From positions 3,410,001-3,474,000 of the forward strand of contig OZ253666.1 in NCBI GenBank assembly GCA_965263305.1: DNA of 64,000 nucleotides. Reading direction: 5' to 3'. Position 1 is the first letter of the stretch. Each line of letters begins with the position of its first letter. Under the pieces are notes generated by a model. That model saw only the letters and a program-made list of their open reading frames with translations. It was not told the origin of the DNA and did no database searches. The translations under genes and the position numbers were made by a program. Shown in pieces: positions 62,801-64,000 of this stretch. This DNA comes from MED-G105 sp965263305. GTDB lineage: Bacteria; Pseudomonadota; Alphaproteobacteria; Caulobacterales; Parvularculaceae.

Positions 62801-63408
62801 TCTAACTGATCGCCAAAAAAATCGAGCCTTAGCGGTTCCTCCGCCCCCGGTGGAAAGAGGTCCACAAGGCCGCCCCTCACGGCGAACTCCCCGGCCTCCC
62901 GCACCGTGCTCGCCCGAGCATAGCCATTTGCGGCGAGGTAATGGGTGAGAAAATCCATATCGACACTCGCGCCCACATGGGCGGCGAACGCGCCAGCCTT
63001 CACAACGTCTCGCGGGGCGACGCGTTGGGTGACGGCGTTGATGGAGGTAATCAAAATGAGCGGGGCGCCATCGCCTTTGCTTTCATCCCGCGCCGCCAGT
63101 AAGGCGAGCGCAGCCATGCGCGCTGAAGAAATAGCGGCCGATGGCGATACCCGATCATAAGGCAGGCAATCCCAGGCGGGAAAATCGAGCCTTGGGATCT
63201 CAGGGGCGAAAAACTGAAGCGCGGCATTCATCGCTGCCATGGCGCCCGCATCCCGCGCGACATAAACAATCAACCCGCCTCGCGCTGATGCGGCCTCGGC
63301 AATGGCCATAGCGTCAGCGCCCTCGGGCGCATCAAAGACGGTAAAAGACGCATCGCTTGTCCAGGCTTCATTGCGCCCGATCTGAGCAACGCCGGATACC
63401 ATCGTCAT
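59875..63408 (-). CDS. mfd: transcription-repair coupling factor
   Basis: 1177 residues from ATG 63408, preceded by AGGAAAACAGG; the longer ORF starts at 63459 without a ribosome site. Mfd displaces RNA polymerase stalled at lesions and recruits UvrA. Order of parts: N-terminal UvrB-like module, RNA polymerase interaction domain (SLLLGDLIVHVDHGVGRYTGLE), SF2 translocase with Walker A VCGDVGFGKTEVALRA, DEEQ box VIVDEEQHFGVKHKE and TATPIPRTLQLA, VESGLDVPTANTMI and the QLYQLRGRVGRS motif, then the TRCF C-terminal domain. Full length, no frameshift. Confidence 0.96.
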   Translation of the reverse strand: MTMVSGVAQIGRNEAWTSDASFTVFDAPEGADAMAIAEAASARGGLIVYVARDAGAMAAMNAALQFFAPEIPRLDFPAWDCLPYDRVSPSAAISSARMAALALLAARDESKGDGAPLILITSINAVTQRVAPRDVVKAGAFAAHVGASVDMDFLTHYLAANGYARASTVREAGEFAVRGGLVDLFPPGAEEPLRLDFFGDQLETVRAFDPATQMTTRQLRDVTLSAATEALLQEETISRFRRGFRAAFADGVGAATDDPVYEAISAGRIHQGMEHWLPLFYEKMETLFEYASGALWFLQHLSDNAADDRFVAIADYYEARREDVTEERPRKNEFSSPAYRPLTPSALYLEDKEWRQRMETCVVRSLTPFAAPAGQGRSFSYGGKIGRSFAAERAAEKANVYDAVVKHAQTLRGEGKRVYVAAWSAGSADRLAGLLGDQGLANGAPPVLSSWREAQKAGLGLIELGLEKGFETANAAFIAEQDILGDRLVRRGKKKRADNFLTEASSLLLGDLIVHVDHGVGRYTGLETLDVQGAPHDCLQLEYAGGDKLFLPVENIDLLSRFGSDDPNAALDKLGGAGWQGRKAKMRERIRMMAEQLIAIAAKREMKKVESLSPTAGVYDEFCARFPYTETEDQENAIADVIEDLAKGRPMDRLVCGDVGFGKTEVALRAAFITAMTGRQVAVIAPTTLLARQHHKNFVERFKGFPLSVKALSRLVSTADASAVKEGLTNGQVDVVIGTHALLSKNIKFRDVGLVIVDEEQHFGVKHKERLKEFRADTHVLTLTATPIPRTLQLAMSGIRDLSLIATPPVDRLAVRTSVGPFDPVVARETLLREHYRGGQSFYVAPRISDLAGIQEFLTEQVPEVKFQVAHGQMAGGQLEDIMNAFYDGKFDVLVSTTIVESGLDVPTANTMIIHRADNFGLAQLYQLRGRVGRSKLRAYAYLTTSPRKALTDGAARRLKVMQSLDTLGAGFTLASHDLDIRGAGNLLGEEQSGQVKEVGVELYQHMLEEAVATLKEGASAGEDQWSPQINIGAAVLIPEDYVTDLTVRMGLYRRLGDLRNEQDVEAFAAELVDRFGPLPASVDHLMQIVSIREQCRRAGVAKIDAGPKGAVVAFRHDQFANPAGLVEFISSAPYEVKLRPDQRLVFQQSWPDERFRLKGCKKVLGILEEIAAEAPS

Positions 63409-63671
63409 AGCCTGTTTTCCTGTCTGCGCTCGGACCCAATATTTGGGCCCCGCCGCCATAGGGTTTTGCGCGATCGCCGGATTTGGCGGTCGCGTTCGTT
63501 GGTTTTGGGAAGCGATGACCTAGCGCCCCGCCCTAAGAAGAGCAAGGGATCTTCGCGATATCCCGGGGGGCTATTCATCCCGCGTTCGTGTTTTGCTTGG
63601 GGCCTACCGATCACTTAGAACCCAGTTAAAATTCCCCCAGATTCGAGCTTGTTTTGAGGACGGATTTCATA

Positions 63672-64000
63672 ATGACCAACACCAACAGATTTCACCGTCG
63701 TCGATTCCTCACGGCCACCGCCGGCCTCACTGCGGCCATGGCGGGTCGCACCGCAGCGCAATCTGATCCCTCTGCCAGCGCCTTTCAGGACATCACCCAT
63801 GGTCCTGTTGTTGGTCGATCACCCTTTGCCCGTCTTGAAAAAATTGCTGAGAACGCATGGGCTGTGGTTTCAACGCCCCTCACCGTTGACGGCGCTTTTA
63901 ACCCTGAAGCCGTCGCGACCCTTTGCAATGGCGGCCTAATCGCGGGAGAAGACCGGGTCGTCGCTATTGATGCGTTTTTTCAACCAGCTGGGGCCGCTTG
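63672..64000 (+). CDS. Tat-exported metallo-beta-lactamase-fold protein (partial, 3' cut by window)
   Basis: An open reading frame from ATG 63672 runs off the window end; 109 codons are visible. The N-terminus has a twin-arginine motif (HRRRFLTA), a hydrophobic stretch and an AQS cleavage region near residue 30. After that come ARLEKIAENAWAVVSTPLT and NGGLIAGEDRVVAIDAFF, the first beta strands of an MBL-fold hydrolase; the metal-binding HxHxDH motif would lie beyond the window. Probably a periplasmic hydrolase of unknown substrate. Confidence 0.75.
   Translation, partial: MTNTNRFHRRRFLTATAGLTAAMAGRTAAQSDPSASAFQDITHGPVVGRSPFARLEKIAENAWAVVSTPLTVDGAFNPEAVATLCNGGLIAGEDRVVAIDAFFQPAGAA

Overview
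The window reads as chromosomal DNA of an alphaproteobacterium. The evidence is gene order and family content: radA-cvpA-purF, a short basic ORF followed by murA and a DUF2948 gene, and a dacA-tmk-holB-tatD-metallohydrolase run are all arrangements I associate with that class. A PopA/PleD-like protein, Tat-exported oxidoreductases and a VPLPA-CTERM protein fit an aquatic, surface-associated member (Parvularculales/Caulobacterales-like), but the lineage below class is inference. No rRNA, CRISPR array or prophage is visible. Two tRNAs (Thr-GGT, Ser-TGA) and one complete insertion sequence are present.

Layout. 0-5 kb: two orphan proteins of unknown function and a two-gene molybdenum hydroxylase (large subunit with a Tat/lipoprotein leader, small 2Fe-2S subunit). 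5-9 kb (minus strand): radA, cvpA, purF. 9-19 kb: carotenoid oxygenase, inorganic pyrophosphatase, a VPLPA-CTERM protein with a clear terminator, korA-korB (2-oxoacid:acceptor oxidoreductase), transaldolase-like aldolase, a membrane protein, an FAA hydrolase and free methionine-(R)-sulfoxide reductase. 19-22.4 kb: secreted matrixin-type metalloprotease with a small secreted partner, then a 720-bp IS1595-family (IS1016-like) element with intact 14-bp inverted repeats and an 8-bp target duplication. 22.7-25.1 kb: tRNA-Thr and the murA group. 25.5-27.7 kb: secreted lipase plus its dedicated foldase.

28-45 kb is the accessory heart of the window. A tight four-gene cassette (RraA-like, CphA-like ATP-grasp, COG3919-like ATP-grasp, Ldh-type oxidoreductase) meets, tail to tail, a polysaccharide locus: priming sugar transferase (minus), then on plus a degenerate BY-kinase, Wza-like exporter, GumC/Wzz-like chain-length protein, GT4, O-antigen ligase/polymerase, two GT2 enzymes, NodB deacetylase, flippase and a secreted glycosidase-like protein, nearly all with overlapping start/stop codons. 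This is a Wzx/Wzy-type exopolysaccharide operon. A lone tyrosine recombinase follows.

46-64 kb returns to housekeeping: MBL hydrolase, tatD, holB, tmk, dacA, rlpA, tRNA-Ser, a LysR regulator divergent from a MAPEG protein, a membrane protein, a histidine phosphatase, a TPR-VanY peptidase, a PopA-like degenerate REC-REC-GGDEF protein, mfd, and the start of a Tat-exported metallo-beta-lactamase-fold enzyme cut by the window end.

The strongest candidates for something new are the RraA/ATP-grasp/ATP-grasp/Ldh cassette (possible amide- or ester-linked small-molecule pathway beside a polysaccharide locus), the pseudo-BY-kinase in the polysaccharide operon, and the PopA-like protein that keeps a c-di-GMP inhibitory-site RxxD but has lost GGDEF catalysis. 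Several start codons were revised from context: TTG for radA, GTG for the 1032 ORF, and an apparent CTG for the GT4 gene.
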